Origin: Legionellaceae bacterium
GTDB lineage: Bacteria; Pseudomonadota; Gammaproteobacteria; Legionellales; Legionellaceae
NCBI GenBank assembly: GCA_018061965.1
Contig: JAGOTG010000004.1
Span: 62,001-126,000 of the forward strand
DNA length: 64,000 bases
Direction: 5' to 3'
Positions 28,793 through 37,786 of the stretch are shown one piece after another (the stretch's first letter is position 1; each line of letters begins with the position of its first letter). Below the pieces are notes generated by a model, which worked only from the letters and a program-made list of their open reading frames with translations, searched no databases and was not told the origin of the DNA. Made by a program: the position numbers and the translations under genes.

Positions 28793-30028
28793 ATGAATTT
28801 TGAACAACTCGGTTTAGCCGAGCCTTTATTACAAGCTATTCGTAAGCAGGGATATGAATCCCCGTCTCCTATTCAACAGCAAGCTATTCCCGTGATATTA
28901 AAAGGTCACGATGTTTTAGCGTCGGCGCAAACGGGTACTGGAAAAACTGGCGCCTTTGCGTTGCCATTAATTCAGCGGCTGATGCAAAAGCCCAAAGCGA
29001 AGGGTAATCATACATTAGCGCTTATTCTGACACCGACGCGTGAGTTGGCAGCGCAAGTGCACGCTTCGATTGTGGAGTACAGTGAATTCCTGCCGTTGCG
29101 ATCAGCGGTGGTTTATGGCGGGGTCAAGATCAATCCTCAAATGATGATTTTACGTGGCGGGGTTGAAATATTAGTGGCTACGCCGGGTCGATTATTAGAT
29201 CTGTATCAGCAAAATGCCATTCGGTTTGACCAGATTGAAACTTTGATTTTGGACGAAGCGGATCGGATGTTGGATATGGGCTTTATCCACGATATCAAAC
29301 GTATTATTGGACATTTACCGCGTGTCCGCCAAAATTTATTATTTTCTGCTACTTTTTCGGATTCGATTCGCCAATTAACCAAAGGGTTGCTCAAAGATCC
29401 CGTTGAAGTTGCCGTCGGTGTACGGAATACGGCCGCAGCCCAGGTCACGCAAATTGTCCATCCTGTGGATAAAGCACGAAAAACGGATTTATTGTGTCAT
29501 TTGCTACAAGAAAAAAATTGGCAACAAACTTTGGTGTTTTCGCGGACCAAACATGGCGCCAATAAACTGGTCAAAGGTTTGGCCGCGGCTAATATTTGCG
29601 CTTTGGCGATTCATGGCAATAAAAGTCAACCCCAACGATTGAAAGCGTTGCATGATTTTAAATCCGGTAAAGTTTCTGTGTTAGTGGCCACTGATATTGC
29701 AGCCAGAGGCATTGATATTGAGCAATTACCTTTGGTGATTAATTTTGATTTGCCGCAAGTCCCTGAAGACTATGTCCATCGAATTGGTCGGACAGGCCGC
29801 GCAGGACATGAGGGTTTGGCGATTTCATTAGTATCTGCAGATGAATCTATGCAATTACACAATATTGAAAAGGTTCTCAAGCATCGACTTAACCGAGTGG
29901 AAATCGATGATTTTGAACCCAATCATACTGTACCCGTATCGCACTCTCCGAGTCCCTCAATCAAAAAGCCACGGATGGAGCAACAGAACAAATGGAAGCA
30001 AAGAAAAACTACGGAACGGAGTAAATAA
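28793..30028 (+). CDS. rhlE: DEAD-box ATP-dependent RNA helicase, RhlE type
   Basis: The 411-residue protein unwinds or remodels RNA, typically in ribosome assembly and RNA decay. It begins [16 protein letters not shown] with the Q motif SPIQQQAIP. Motifs follow in order: AQTGTGKT (I), PTRELAAQ (Ia), TPGRLLDL (Ib), [11 protein letters not shown] (II), FSATFS (III), [12 protein letters not shown] (IV), [12 protein letters not shown] (V) and [10 protein letters not shown] (VI). The basic C-terminal tail ([20 protein letters not shown]) is usual for the RhlE subgroup. It is a single-gene unit with a promoter upstream and a GC-rich hairpin downstream. Confidence 0.93.
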   Translation: MNFEQLGLAEPLLQAIRKQGYESPSPIQQQAIPVILKGHDVLASAQTGTGKTGAFALPLIQRLMQKPKAKGNHTLALILTPTRELAAQVHASIVEYSEFLPLRSAVVYGGVKINPQMMILRGGVEILVATPGRLLDLYQQNAIRFDQIETLILDEADRMLDMGFIHDIKRIIGHLPRVRQNLLFSATFSDSIRQLTKGLLKDPVEVAVGVRNTAAAQVTQIVHPVDKARKTDLLCHLLQEKNWQQTLVFSRTKHGANKLVKGLAAANICALAIHGNKSQPQRLKALHDFKSGKVSVLVATDIAARGIDIEQLPLVINFDLPQVPEDYVHRIGRTGRAGHEGLAISLVSADESMQLHNIEKVLKHRLNRVEIDDFEPNHTVPVSHSPSPSIKKPRMEQQNKWKQRKTTERSK

Positions 30029-30082
30029 GTCTAATGCGATGTTCTATTCTTAATAACCCTAAGCCCCACTAATAGTACTACG

Positions 30083-30115
30083 TCCCGCGGCATGTCCGCG
30101 GGATCTCGTCATTTT
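30083..30115 (+). terminator. Possible terminator after rhlE
   Basis: TCCCGCGG (30083-30090) and CCGCGGGA (30096-30103) form a perfect 8-base stem with a 5-base loop. A TTTTT run follows eight bases later rather than immediately, so termination may be weak. It lies between the convergent rhlE and the gene at 30119. Confidence 0.5.
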
Positions 30116-30118
30116 TCT

Positions 30119-31192
30119 CTATAGCACCAATGTCGCTTTTGTAGACAGCGTATTTTCCAGTTTTCTCTGTTTAGAAAACAATCTGACTTTATTTTCATCA
30201 CTAGGTGATCCCGTGAATGGCGTATTATCAGATGCCGATATTTGGGGCGAGGTGCTATGTCCTTGTGTCAGGTTTGAGGCGAGTAACTGACACATCTCGA
30301 ACACGTTATGAGTCGACGCATCAAGGCTTCTTTTTTCAGGCGTACTTGAGGCCGATCCGAATAGACCAAAACCAGCGAGTGGATACGAACTCGAACTGTC
30401 ATCCAATGGCAGAAATGATCTGCGGGGTTTCGTCTTAATCCTTGAATCGGGTGATGGCGGCATCAATTCATCCAGAAATGAATGGCGTGCACTTGGTTTC
30501 GGATTTTTGTGGTTAAAATAACCTTCATATGAATCAAACATACTCTGTATGCCCTCAGCTTTACGAAGCTTTGCAAAAGGATAAGCTTGTATTTGTGGCA
30601 TAAAATCAATGGGCAATAAACTATATAATGCTTCTTTTGATAAAGTAATGTGAGATATCGGAGCAGGAATAAAGCTAGATTGTTTTTCATATCTGACAAT
30701 CGTCATTTCCGGCGCGATTTTTAAGGAAAATCTAGGATCTGCTTCTACAGCAAATAACATTTTAATGAAAAAAACCAACGTTTTAAATTCTGGAAGATAA
30801 TGTCCACTTTTATTCGTGATTTCAATGATAGTTGTATAATCTTCTGAAAGAACAATATTTCCTGCTGTCAGTACGACATCTTGATCTACCATTTGGCTAT
30901 GAGCGGGTGTTACTGCGCTCACATCTCCTTCAAGAGCAAACCAAGGATTGCCAATTTTATCAATAACGAACCGTATGGAAAACCGCTCCAACCGATCATT
31001 CTCTGGATCAAATGTATCGCGAGGTTGTTTTTTCAGTACTTTAATCAGCTCATCAAGAGCCATCCACGAATAAATGTATTGTTTAAAAAAAGAGGGTTCC
31101 GATACGCTCGGAGCAATTCTTATAGGCGAAATCGGTGCACGTTGTCTGGATGCGTCATGAAAACCGATACTCATTTCAGATGAATTAATCAT
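30119..31192 (-). CDS. Unknown effector-like protein with SGHY motif
   Basis: The 357-residue protein starts at ATG 31192 (MINSSEMSIGF), with AAGGTAA six bases upstream; the frame extends to 31249. I do not recognise a characterised function. Residues around 120-150 contain AGNIVLSEDYTTIIEITNKS followed by GHYLPEF. This pattern (a predicted beta segment, then an asparagine, SGHY and proline) recurs in hypothetical and effector proteins of host-associated bacteria, as far as I recall. The C-terminal third is serine- and proline-rich and probably disordered. No signal peptide or membrane segment is seen. It is monocistronic, convergent with rhlE, and upstream lies a MITE-like repeat. Confidence 0.6.
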   Translation of the reverse strand: MINSSEMSIGFHDASRQRAPISPIRIAPSVSEPSFFKQYIYSWMALDELIKVLKKQPRDTFDPENDRLERFSIRFVIDKIGNPWFALEGDVSAVTPAHSQMVDQDVVLTAGNIVLSEDYTTIIEITNKSGHYLPEFKTLVFFIKMLFAVEADPRFSLKIAPEMTIVRYEKQSSFIPAPISHITLSKEALYSLLPIDFMPQIQAYPFAKLRKAEGIQSMFDSYEGYFNHKNPKPSARHSFLDELMPPSPDSRIKTKPRRSFLPLDDSSSSYPLAGFGLFGSASSTPEKRSLDASTHNVFEMCQLLASNLTQGHSTSPQISASDNTPFTGSPSDENKVRLFSKQRKLENTLSTKATLVL

Positions 31193-31225
31193 AAATATTA
31201 CCTTTTTTATTATTATATAGTTTTG

Positions 31226-31337
31226 GTAACCCCCCCAGTACGTCATCACTGAACGCAGTTAATGATCTCCAAATTAAGCATAGTGCTAACTTCAAGAGGT
31301 CCTTCACTGCGTTCAGGATGACGTACCTGGGAGTTAC
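31226..31337. repeat. MITE-like inverted-repeat element
   Basis: A 112-base element has long imperfect inverted arms: GTAAC...CAGTACGTCATCACTGAACGCAGT on the left matches the reverse complement of ACTGCGTTCAGGATGACGTAC...GTTAC on the right. About 46 bases lie between the arms. TAG occurs at both edges and could be a target duplication. It has no coding capacity. A core related to it (TACGTCATCCTGAG) recurs at 56909-56922. Confidence 0.65.
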
Positions 31338-31735
31338 TAGGATTTGTTGCTTAATCCAATTCTAAAAATGCGAATTTCCGAATAAATCGGCATCCTTGGC
31401 TACTCAATGAACATGAGTAGGTTCGCTTGATAAAGCGTTGGCAATTGTACTTCAAAAATCCTAAAAACAAAAACATTAATCACCATGTTTTTAATATTGT
31501 TTCTATATAAAAAAAATACGCATATACGGCCTGGAGTCATGACGCTCAAACAGTATCGTTTTGTGCAAGAGTTTTCTTCGAAGCATGGGTTTTTCTGGAC
31601 AAATATGAGATAATTTTTTTTCTAAGGAACGTGTCAGGTCTCTGTTCATATTTGACGCAAGAATGGGAAGTTATTTCTTGCCCGTTCCTAAGTTTATGAC
31701 GTCAACGTTTCAATTTTCACCTTCAGGTGTAACCA
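31338..31735. other. Non-coding gap upstream of wecA
   Basis: No convincing gene is visible. A 24-codon ORF at 31539-31613 (MTLKQYRFVQEFSSKHG...) follows GGAG by only two bases and is unlikely to be real. AAGGAACG (31623-31630) can pair with CGTTCCT (31682-31688), and the wecA ribosome site AGGTG lies in the tiny palindrome CACCTTCAGGTG (31718-31729). These could form a structured leader. Confidence 0.4.
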
Positions 31736-32821
31736 ATGCCGATTACCGTATTAGACCAGCTTCCTTTTCTGTTGCTCAAGAGTTTTGCTGTCACGCTCAT
31801 ATTATTGCTTTTATTTCGGCCTCTGAGTTTTAAATTGGGTTTGGTAGATAATCCGGGTGGGCGTAAAAAGCACAACAGTTCAGTGCCATTGGTCGGTGGC
31901 TTAGCCATTTTTCTTGGGTTTAGCCTCATCTTATTACCCGCTATGATGTATAGCAAAGCTTTTTGTATATTTTGGTTGGCAGGCGTGGTTTTAAGCATTA
32001 TTTCTGGCATAGATGATCGCTTTCATCTGCGCGCCAGTTCTCGATTTATTATGCATCTGGTCGTCATTACGATGATAGCTTTGTTTGGTGAGACGGCTAT
32101 TGTTCAGCTCGGAAATTTATTGGGTGCGGGCGTCATTTTTTTAGGGTGGGGCTGTTTGTTTTTTACCAGTTTTGCGGTGGTTGGCATTATCAATGCTGTG
32201 AATATGATGGATGGGGCGGATGGATTGACCGCCTGTGTGAGTTTGGTGGAACTAGGTCTAATGTTGTTTTTAGCGCTGCAAAGTAATTTGACTATGGAAG
32301 TGATGATTATTGTTACCTTTATGGGGGCATTGTTAGCGTTTTTATTATTCAATTTTCCATCGAAACTCACTGAAAAATACAAGATTTTTTTAGGTGACGC
32401 GGGCAGTACTTTAATTGGATTGCTGTTGGCATGGTTGTGTGTGCGTTTGACTCAGAGACCAGATGGTTACCCACCTGCCTTGATGTTATGGTTAGTGGCT
32501 TTGCCCTTGATGGACACATTGCATTTGATGATCAATCGCAAAGTGCGTGGCGTTCCAGCATTTCAAGCTGATAGACGCCATATTCATCATATATGTTTGC
32601 AAATGAATTGTTCTCCTAAGCAAATAGCCTTTTTGTTGAGTGGTATCGCTTTGTTGATTGGGTTGTCTGGGATTGGCTTATACCAAGCTGGTGTTCCTGA
32701 GTCGATGCTTTTTTATGGCATGGCCATGGTTTTTTGTGTCTATTCTGCAATCGCATATTTACTTAAAAAGCGCGTATTACAGCGTAAAATGGTGATTCGT
32801 CGCCCTATTAAGCTGGTTTAA
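31736..32821 (+). CDS. wecA: Undecaprenyl-phosphate GlcNAc-1-phosphate transferase, WecA family
   Basis: This is an inner-membrane enzyme of the MraY/WecA superfamily that transfers GlcNAc-1-phosphate from UDP-GlcNAc to undecaprenyl phosphate, starting O-antigen or other envelope glycans. The 361-residue protein has about ten hydrophobic helices. It has the cytoplasmic motifs NPGGRKKHNSSVPLVGG, SGIDDRF (metal-binding Asp pair), NAVNMMDGADGL, FLGDAGSTLIG and ADRRHIHH, the last typical of WecA rather than MraY. AGGTG lies six bases before the ATG. The WecB-like protein at 27017 may belong to the same pathway, but it is not adjacent. Confidence 0.9.
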   Translation: MPITVLDQLPFLLLKSFAVTLILLLLFRPLSFKLGLVDNPGGRKKHNSSVPLVGGLAIFLGFSLILLPAMMYSKAFCIFWLAGVVLSIISGIDDRFHLRASSRFIMHLVVITMIALFGETAIVQLGNLLGAGVIFLGWGCLFFTSFAVVGIINAVNMMDGADGLTACVSLVELGLMLFLALQSNLTMEVMIIVTFMGALLAFLLFNFPSKLTEKYKIFLGDAGSTLIGLLLAWLCVRLTQRPDGYPPALMLWLVALPLMDTLHLMINRKVRGVPAFQADRRHIHHICLQMNCSPKQIAFLLSGIALLIGLSGIGLYQAGVPESMLFYGMAMVFCVYSAIAYLLKKRVLQRKMVIRRPIKLV

Positions 32822-32838
32822 AACTGTCAGGAATGTGG

Positions 32839-32950
32839 TTCCCGATCGGTAATATTTCGTATTGAAATGCAAAAAATCAGGCATTTGTTCCCGGAAGGGA
32901 ATGTTGTGTGGATTTTTCTTGAAATAACGCCTAAACTTCCCGTACGGGAA
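32839..32950 (+). promoter_or_regulatory. Three HipB-type operators at 49-bp intervals
   Basis: Three 14-base palindromes of the form TTCCC-N4-GGGAA precede hipB: TTCCCGATCGGTAA (32839-32852, one arm imperfect), TTCCCGGAAGGGAA (32888-32901) and TTCCCGTACGGGAA (32937-32950, perfect). Their starts are exactly 49 bases apart. In known hipBA operons, HipB dimers bind repeated palindromes in the promoter and repress together with HipA. The binding here is inferred. Confidence 0.8.
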
Positions 32951-32966
32951 CTTATAAAGCCATCAA

Positions 32967-33194
32967 ATGATTCAATTTACTGAAGATATTGGACAACTCG
33001 TCCGCACAGTTCGTAAAAAACTAGGTGTCACTCAAAGTGATTTAGCGTTAACGGCTGGCACGGGATTACGTTTTATTATTGAATTGGAAAAAGGCAAAGC
33101 CACTTGCCAAATTGGAAAGGTATTGCAGGTGTTGCAAGTACTTGGCATTCAGCTCCATTTGACTCATGCGGAGATAGAAAGTGACGATATCTAA
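32967..33194 (+). CDS. hipB: HipB-type XRE-family antitoxin/repressor
   Basis: A 75-residue helix-turn-helix protein. LVRTVRKKLGVTQSDLALTAGTG is the XRE DNA-binding segment, followed by FIIELEKGKATCQIGKVLQV as in HipB antitoxins. HipB neutralises the HipA kinase and represses the operon. It overlaps hipA by 14 bases, giving coupled synthesis. Three palindromic operators lie directly upstream. No ribosome site is visible before ATG 32967, so the message may be leaderless or weakly initiated. Confidence 0.9.
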   Translation: MIQFTEDIGQLVRTVRKKLGVTQSDLALTAGTGLRFIIELEKGKATCQIGKVLQVLQVLGIQLHLTHAEIESDDI

Positions 33195-34383
33195 ACTAGA
33201 TGTCTATCTAAACCAAATTTTGACTGGCCAACTGAGTATGGATATGCATGGTGACATGCTATTTGCTTATAACGAGCACTATCTGCAAGATAAAAAAAAT
33301 CCACTGTTATCTCAGTCTCTTCCTTTGGATGATAAACCTTATACAGCGCGGCAATGTCGTCCTTTTTTTAGTGGAATTTTGCCCGAAGCGCATTTGCGTG
33401 CATCGATTGCACGGCAATTAGGTTTTAGCGAAAAAAATGATTTTGCTTTATTATCCGCGATTGGGGGTGAATGCGCTGGCGCTGTCAGCTTATTACCAGC
33501 ACCATCAGCTCTCAATGATTTAAAACCCAGTTATCGTATTATTGATGACAATGCCGTCTCCAGCATCCTGCAAACCATGGTTCAAAAACCGATGTTAGCC
33601 GGAGAAGATGGTGTGCGCTTATCTTTGGCTGGGGCACAGGATAAATTAGCGATTGCCATGGTTGATGGGCACATTGCGATTCCCATTGATGGGGCGCCCA
33701 GCACCCATATTTTAAAACCCACCAATCGTGACTTTCCTTCCTTAATTGAAAATGAATGTTTCTGTTTGCAATTGGCTCGAAAAATTGGCTTAAATGCCGT
33801 GGAAGCATCTATCCAGGAAACAGAGGGTACGTCTTATTTATTGGTAAAGCGCTATGATCGGATTAGCACTGATAAGGGCATTCAACGTTTACATCAAGAG
33901 GATTTCTGCCAAGCCATGGGCATTACCCCGGAAATGAAATATCAGCGGGAAGGGGGGCCTGGGTTGAGTGATTGTTTTAAGCTAATAAGGCAAGTATCCA
34001 GTCTTCCGGTTATCGATATCAAGTCATTATTACACGGAGTTTTGTTTAATCTGATCATTGGTAACAATGATGCACATGGCAAAAATTTTTCCTGGTTGTA
34101 TCAAGGAAAACAGACACGTTTGACGCCTTTTTACGATATGATTTCAACGGTGCACTATGCCAGTCTTTCTACTAAGATGGCGATGAAAATAGGGAGTAAA
34201 TATGATTTCGAGCATTTGTTTCCTCGTCATATCGAGCAAATGGCTGCAGAAGCTAATCTATCCATCGCTTTGGTACGCGATGAGACCATCCATATCCTAA
34301 ACAAGATTCAAAATAATATAACGGCTAGCCCATTTAGCGCAGCCATTCTGCAGCGCGCAGAGAAACTAAGCCAAAGATTTTAG
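33181..34383 (+). CDS. hipA: HipA-family serine/threonine kinase toxin
   Basis: HipA toxins phosphorylate targets such as glutamyl-tRNA synthetase and cause growth arrest and persistence. The 400-residue protein has the N-subdomain SGILPEAHLRASIARQLG, the core LSLAGAQDKLAI and ILKPTNRDFPSLIENE (nucleotide-binding lysine region), VKRYDR, the catalytic loop IIGNNDAHGKNFS and metal-binding LTPFYDMIS. All catalytic elements appear intact. I take GTG 33181 as the start, with GGAG about eight bases upstream inside hipB. It is complete and in tandem with hipB. The actual substrate cannot be told. Confidence 0.93.
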   Translation: MTISKLDVYLNQILTGQLSMDMHGDMLFAYNEHYLQDKKNPLLSQSLPLDDKPYTARQCRPFFSGILPEAHLRASIARQLGFSEKNDFALLSAIGGECAGAVSLLPAPSALNDLKPSYRIIDDNAVSSILQTMVQKPMLAGEDGVRLSLAGAQDKLAIAMVDGHIAIPIDGAPSTHILKPTNRDFPSLIENECFCLQLARKIGLNAVEASIQETEGTSYLLVKRYDRISTDKGIQRLHQEDFCQAMGITPEMKYQREGGPGLSDCFKLIRQVSSLPVIDIKSLLHGVLFNLIIGNNDAHGKNFSWLYQGKQTRLTPFYDMISTVHYASLSTKMAMKIGSKYDFEHLFPRHIEQMAAEANLSIALVRDETIHILNKIQNNITASPFSAAILQRAEKLSQRF

Positions 34384-34431
34384 ATATGTTACCTAAGAGA
34401 GATTGCCCGTGCGTGTTTGCTGTTGCGAGTC

Positions 34432-34460
34432 ATTGAGTAATGATAATAAAACTACTCAAT
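34432..34460. terminator. Inverted repeat abutting the tRNA 3' end
   Basis: ATTGAGTA (34432-34439) and TACTCAAT (34453-34460) form a perfect 8-base stem with a 13-base loop, touching the encoded CCA of tRNA-Leu. The loop is T-rich on the minus strand but no U-tract follows the stem. It may mark processing or weak termination for either tRNA-Leu or the convergent hipA. Confidence 0.4.
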
Positions 34461-34546
34461 GGTACCGAGGGTCGGAGTCGAACCGACACGATGTCACCAT
34501 CACCGGATTTTGAATCCGGCGCGTCTACCAATTCCGCCACCCCGGC
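34460..34546 (-). tRNA. tRNA-Leu (anticodon CAA)
   Basis: Read on the minus strand, GCCGGGG at the 5' end pairs with CCTCGGT near the 3' end as a seven-base acceptor stem with two G-U pairs. The D arm GGCGGAATTGGTAGACGC, the anticodon stem CCGGA/TCCGG with loop TTCAAAA (anticodon CAA), a variable arm GTGATGGTGACATC and the T arm GTCGGTTCGACTCCGAC are all readable. A long variable arm is expected for leucine tRNA. The discriminator A and CCA are encoded. It decodes UUG. The gene is intact and not interrupted by an attachment site. Confidence 0.93.
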
Positions 34547-34560
34547 AGGGATAAGGCGCT

Positions 34561-34588
34561 ATTATAACAAAGAATTATTTTGTTACAA
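34561..34588 (-). promoter_or_regulatory. tRNA-Leu promoter
   Basis: On the minus strand TTGTAA (34588-34583) and TATAAT (34566-34561) are 16 bases apart, placing the transcription start a few bases before the mature tRNA end at 34546. The remaining 200 bases up to nadA hold no gene I trust. Confidence 0.6.
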
Positions 34589-34786
34589 CATAAACCTACA
34601 CTGATTTTTAATTTTGTCTCAGGTAGCTCATACCTGACCGAGTACAAAACTTGATTCCGTGTAGTAGGGTCCTGCCGTTGCTGGTATCCCATCGTGCTCG
34701 CAAGATCCGCGCGACGGGAGCCCTCCTTACGCGTTACCCTTCGTTGAATATCAGAAAAAGACAAAATTAGAGTAACAACCTGCTCC

Positions 34787-36127
34787 TTAATCGCTTTCTG
34801 TGATCCTAATCATATTCTGCAACGCTATTTTTGCATTCGTGATGACCCAGTTTTGGTCTTGGACTTGGAGGCGTTGGCGAATTCCAGTGAACTCAGACAC
34901 CATATCGCCCGCGCGGATTTCGTTATAGTCCATGGTTTTTCCCTGACGGAGCAGATCGACCAAACCAATCAAATGAGGGGGATCATTCCGCGACATGGTG
35001 GCGCAGCCGCAGCCCACGCCGAGGTCGGTCGCATTTTTAGGTGCTTCAGCCAGATTGACGACTTGAATTCCTAATGGCATACAATATTGTTTTAAATTTT
35101 CCACCATATGATTTTCGGTGGCGATGGCGTAGCGTTTGGTTTGAGCGCGATCTTGGACCACATAATCCCAAATAAATGCCGTAGATCCTGCATGTTGTGC
35201 GGTCCGAATCACTTCTAGGCGACATTCAGGATGGGCGATCGTTGTAAACCCCTGTGTGTCCCAGTATTCACACATGCTGGCCTGAAAATGGGTATGGACT
35301 GCGCATTCGCTGCCAAATAAGACCAATTCTGCGCGATCAAATTGCGCGAGGGTAGCGGCGTCTTGTTGTTCTAGGCTATATTGCGCACCTTGAGTTCCGC
35401 CTGGCCAATAAGCCAGATTTTTTATTCCCAGCCAATGTGCCACATTTTCACCCATATGCATATCTGGGATGAATAAGATTTTTTTCTTTTGTTTGAGTGC
35501 CCAGAGCATAATTTTTTTGACATTAGAGCTGGTGCAGACTGCGCCGCCTTGCGCGCCAGTCATTGCCTTGACTCGTCCCGATGTGTTCATATAACAAATT
35601 GGCAATACGTTATCTGCGCCATAACGAGCGTTCATATCTTCAATGGCGGGCGCTACCATAAAATCTTTGGCTAAGATTTCCATGGTACAACCTGAGCGGG
35701 GATTTGTAATGTAAACTTGTTGGGAGTCGTGAGCCAAAATGCGAATAGATTCAGCCATAAAATGGACTGCTGATTCGATGATCACGGATTTTTCTGGGTG
35801 GCGTGCTGCCATCAGAGCCAATTGATACGAGTCACCAATTTGTCCACCGAATTGCTCAACCAACCGCACAATATCGCCGCCCATATAGTAATGTGCTAAT
35901 AACAGTAATTGATCACCAAAATGCGCTTTGGCTTTCTGCATGTAGGGTGTCATCCATGCTAACACGGTCGTCAATTTACGGTCGGGTAGGGCTTGATACG
36001 CTTCCGCATAGGGGATGAATTCAGGTTGATACCAATCTAAGGGGTAATCACTTTGACAAATGGTCATGTCGGATGTGATTCGGTGCATTGAGGATTGCGG
36101 TGTGTATTCGGTACTGGATTTAAACAT
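34787..36127 (-). CDS. nadA: Quinolinate synthase A
   Basis: NadA condenses iminoaspartate from NadB with dihydroxyacetone phosphate to quinolinate, using a [4Fe-4S] cluster; this is the second step of de novo NAD synthesis. The 446-residue protein is longer than E. coli NadA (347). It keeps HYYMGGDIV, VHFMAESIRIL, SGCTME, MNTSGRVKAM, VCTSSN, HPECRLEVI and TENHMVENL. The third cysteine region reads GCGCATMSRNDP instead of the E. coli-like form. I start at ATG 36127, with GAGAG five bases upstream; a GTG at 36133 is possible. It lies nine bases after nadB in the purB-nadB-nadA unit. Confidence 0.92.
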   Translation of the reverse strand: MFKSSTEYTPQSSMHRITSDMTICQSDYPLDWYQPEFIPYAEAYQALPDRKLTTVLAWMTPYMQKAKAHFGDQLLLLAHYYMGGDIVRLVEQFGGQIGDSYQLALMAARHPEKSVIIESAVHFMAESIRILAHDSQQVYITNPRSGCTMEILAKDFMVAPAIEDMNARYGADNVLPICYMNTSGRVKAMTGAQGGAVCTSSNVKKIMLWALKQKKKILFIPDMHMGENVAHWLGIKNLAYWPGGTQGAQYSLEQQDAATLAQFDRAELVLFGSECAVHTHFQASMCEYWDTQGFTTIAHPECRLEVIRTAQHAGSTAFIWDYVVQDRAQTKRYAIATENHMVENLKQYCMPLGIQVVNLAEAPKNATDLGVGCGCATMSRNDPPHLIGLVDLLRQGKTMDYNEIRAGDMVSEFTGIRQRLQVQDQNWVITNAKIALQNMIRITESD

Positions 36128-36136
36128 ACTCACTCT

Positions 36137-37786
36137 CTAAGAAAAAAATGCGGGAAGTGGGGCCGTCATTTGGGAAATGCTTTCGCGAGCTTCGCTAGTT
36201 TTGTGCGGAAAATCTTCGCGGTAATGGCCGCCTCGGGATTCGCGTCGAGATAGGGCGGCGTTCGCAATCAACTCGGCATTTAAAATAATATTTCGTAGCT
36301 CAATAAAATCTCGAGTAATGTGATGTTTCCAATAATACTCTTCGATGATAGCACGGCGATTGGTGACCAAGCGCAACAAATCTTCTAATCCAGCTTCGGT
36401 CCTCACTATCCCTGCATACGAGGTCATTTCGCCGCGTAATCCTAGCCAATGTGCATTAATTTGACTGGCCCGGCGCGGATTGTTTTCGTTGCCCGATTGC
36501 CAATTGAGGATCTGAAACGCAGTGTCGATGGGGGTCGTAATATCTTGGATAGAAGACTTTGCAGCGTAGGAGGCCATCACAACGGCTTCGAGCAAAGAAT
36601 TGGAAGCCAGGCGATTCGCGCCATGCAAACCCGTAAAGGCTACTTCGCCGATCGCATACAAACGTTTCAAATCAGTTCGGCCATGCATGTCGGTTAAAAT
36701 ACCGCCGCATTGATAATGGGCTGCTGGCACTACAGGAATCAAATCTTGGCTCATATCGATACCAATACTCAGCAAGGTCTGAAAAATCTGCGGAAAACGT
36801 TTTTGCAAAAATGAGCGTGATTGATGGCGAATGTCTAAATAAACGAAACTGTGGTCGCTTTGTTCTATTTCACTAAAAATAGCGCGAGCCACCACATCTC
36901 GAGTTGCGAGTTCGAGTTGCTCAGGCGCATAGCGCTGCATAAAGCGTTCTGAGGTATCGGGATGCAATAATAGGCCGCCTTCTCCACGTACTGCTTCAGA
37001 AATCAGAAAATTATGGATACTGTGATGGTACAACAGAGTCGGGTGGAACTGATAAAACTCCATATTCCCAACGCGTGCGCCGGCACGGTAAGCCATAGCG
37101 ACCCCGTCTCCAGTGGCAACCATAGGATTCGACGTATACCGATACGTTTTGCCAGCACCACCGGTGGCTAGGACTACGCACTGCGCTAAAATAGTGTGAA
37201 TTTTATGTGTTTTTGATTCTAAAACATAGGCACCCAATACCTCTCCTTGGGTATTCACACAATGCGGGTGGTAATGAGTGATCAAATTGACGGCGATATG
37301 ATCTTCGAATAATTGGACTTGCGGATGCTGTTTGAGAAAGGCTAGTAACACTGTGATGAACGTTGCGCCAGTTTGGTCGCCACAATGATAAATTCTGCGA
37401 TGGGCATGGCCACCTTCTTGACCTAAATTATAGCCATCGGCTGTTTTTTGGAAGGGAATCGTATACGCTTCGAGTTGGGCAATGGCCGCGGGACCGTGGC
37501 GAATGATGGCTTCCACGGCGGGACGATAACACAAACCATCTCCTGCGCGCAGCGTGTCGTGTATATGTGATTCGAACGAGTCAATTTCTTGAGAAACGGC
37601 GGCAATACCGCCCTGAGCGTACCAGCTATTACATTCTTCTGCAGTAATTTTACTGAGGATGGCGATTCTGATTTTCGGACGCTGTTGCAATAATTGCGCG
37701 CAATAGTGCAATCCAGCCAAACCGGAACCAATGACCAATACATCAAAGTCTAAAGCTTGTCCTTGTTGCGAAGGGATGCTGCTCAT
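36137..37786 (-). CDS. nadB: L-aspartate oxidase
   Basis: NadB oxidises L-aspartate to iminoaspartate with FAD, feeding NadA. The 549-residue protein has the dinucleotide-binding motif VLVIGSGLAGLHYC, then NSWYAQGGIAAV and HAHRRIYHCGDQTG with active-site residues of the succinate dehydrogenase/aspartate oxidase family. VLATGGAGKTYRYTSNP, AAHYQCGGILTD and ANRLASNSLLEAVV are also present. The C-terminus keeps RRESRGGHYREDFP, as in aspartate oxidases. Its ATG overlaps the purB stop codon (ATGA) and nadA follows closely, so the three genes are probably one operon. Confidence 0.95.
   Translation of the reverse strand: MSSIPSQQGQALDFDVLVIGSGLAGLHYCAQLLQQRPKIRIAILSKITAEECNSWYAQGGIAAVSQEIDSFESHIHDTLRAGDGLCYRPAVEAIIRHGPAAIAQLEAYTIPFQKTADGYNLGQEGGHAHRRIYHCGDQTGATFITVLLAFLKQHPQVQLFEDHIAVNLITHYHPHCVNTQGEVLGAYVLESKTHKIHTILAQCVVLATGGAGKTYRYTSNPMVATGDGVAMAYRAGARVGNMEFYQFHPTLLYHHSIHNFLISEAVRGEGGLLLHPDTSERFMQRYAPEQLELATRDVVARAIFSEIEQSDHSFVYLDIRHQSRSFLQKRFPQIFQTLLSIGIDMSQDLIPVVPAAHYQCGGILTDMHGRTDLKRLYAIGEVAFTGLHGANRLASNSLLEAVVMASYAAKSSIQDITTPIDTAFQILNWQSGNENNPRRASQINAHWLGLRGEMTSYAGIVRTEAGLEDLLRLVTNRRAIIEEYYWKHHITRDFIELRNIILNAELIANAALSRRESRGGHYREDFPHKTSEARESISQMTAPLPAFFS

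Noticed and set aside
31539..31613. 24-codon ORF upstream of wecA
   Set aside because: GGAG lies only two bases before the ATG, too close for normal initiation, and there is no other support.
34525..34764. Minus-strand ORF of 79 codons next to tRNA-Leu
   Set aside because: It overlaps the 5' part of the tRNA gene and its promoter, has no ribosome site and resembles no family I know.
34589..34786. Possible repeat or insertion remnant between nadA and the tRNA
   Set aside because: A small CAGGTA/TACCTG hairpin and GC-rich stretches are present, but there is no terminal repeat and no coding similarity that I can recognise.
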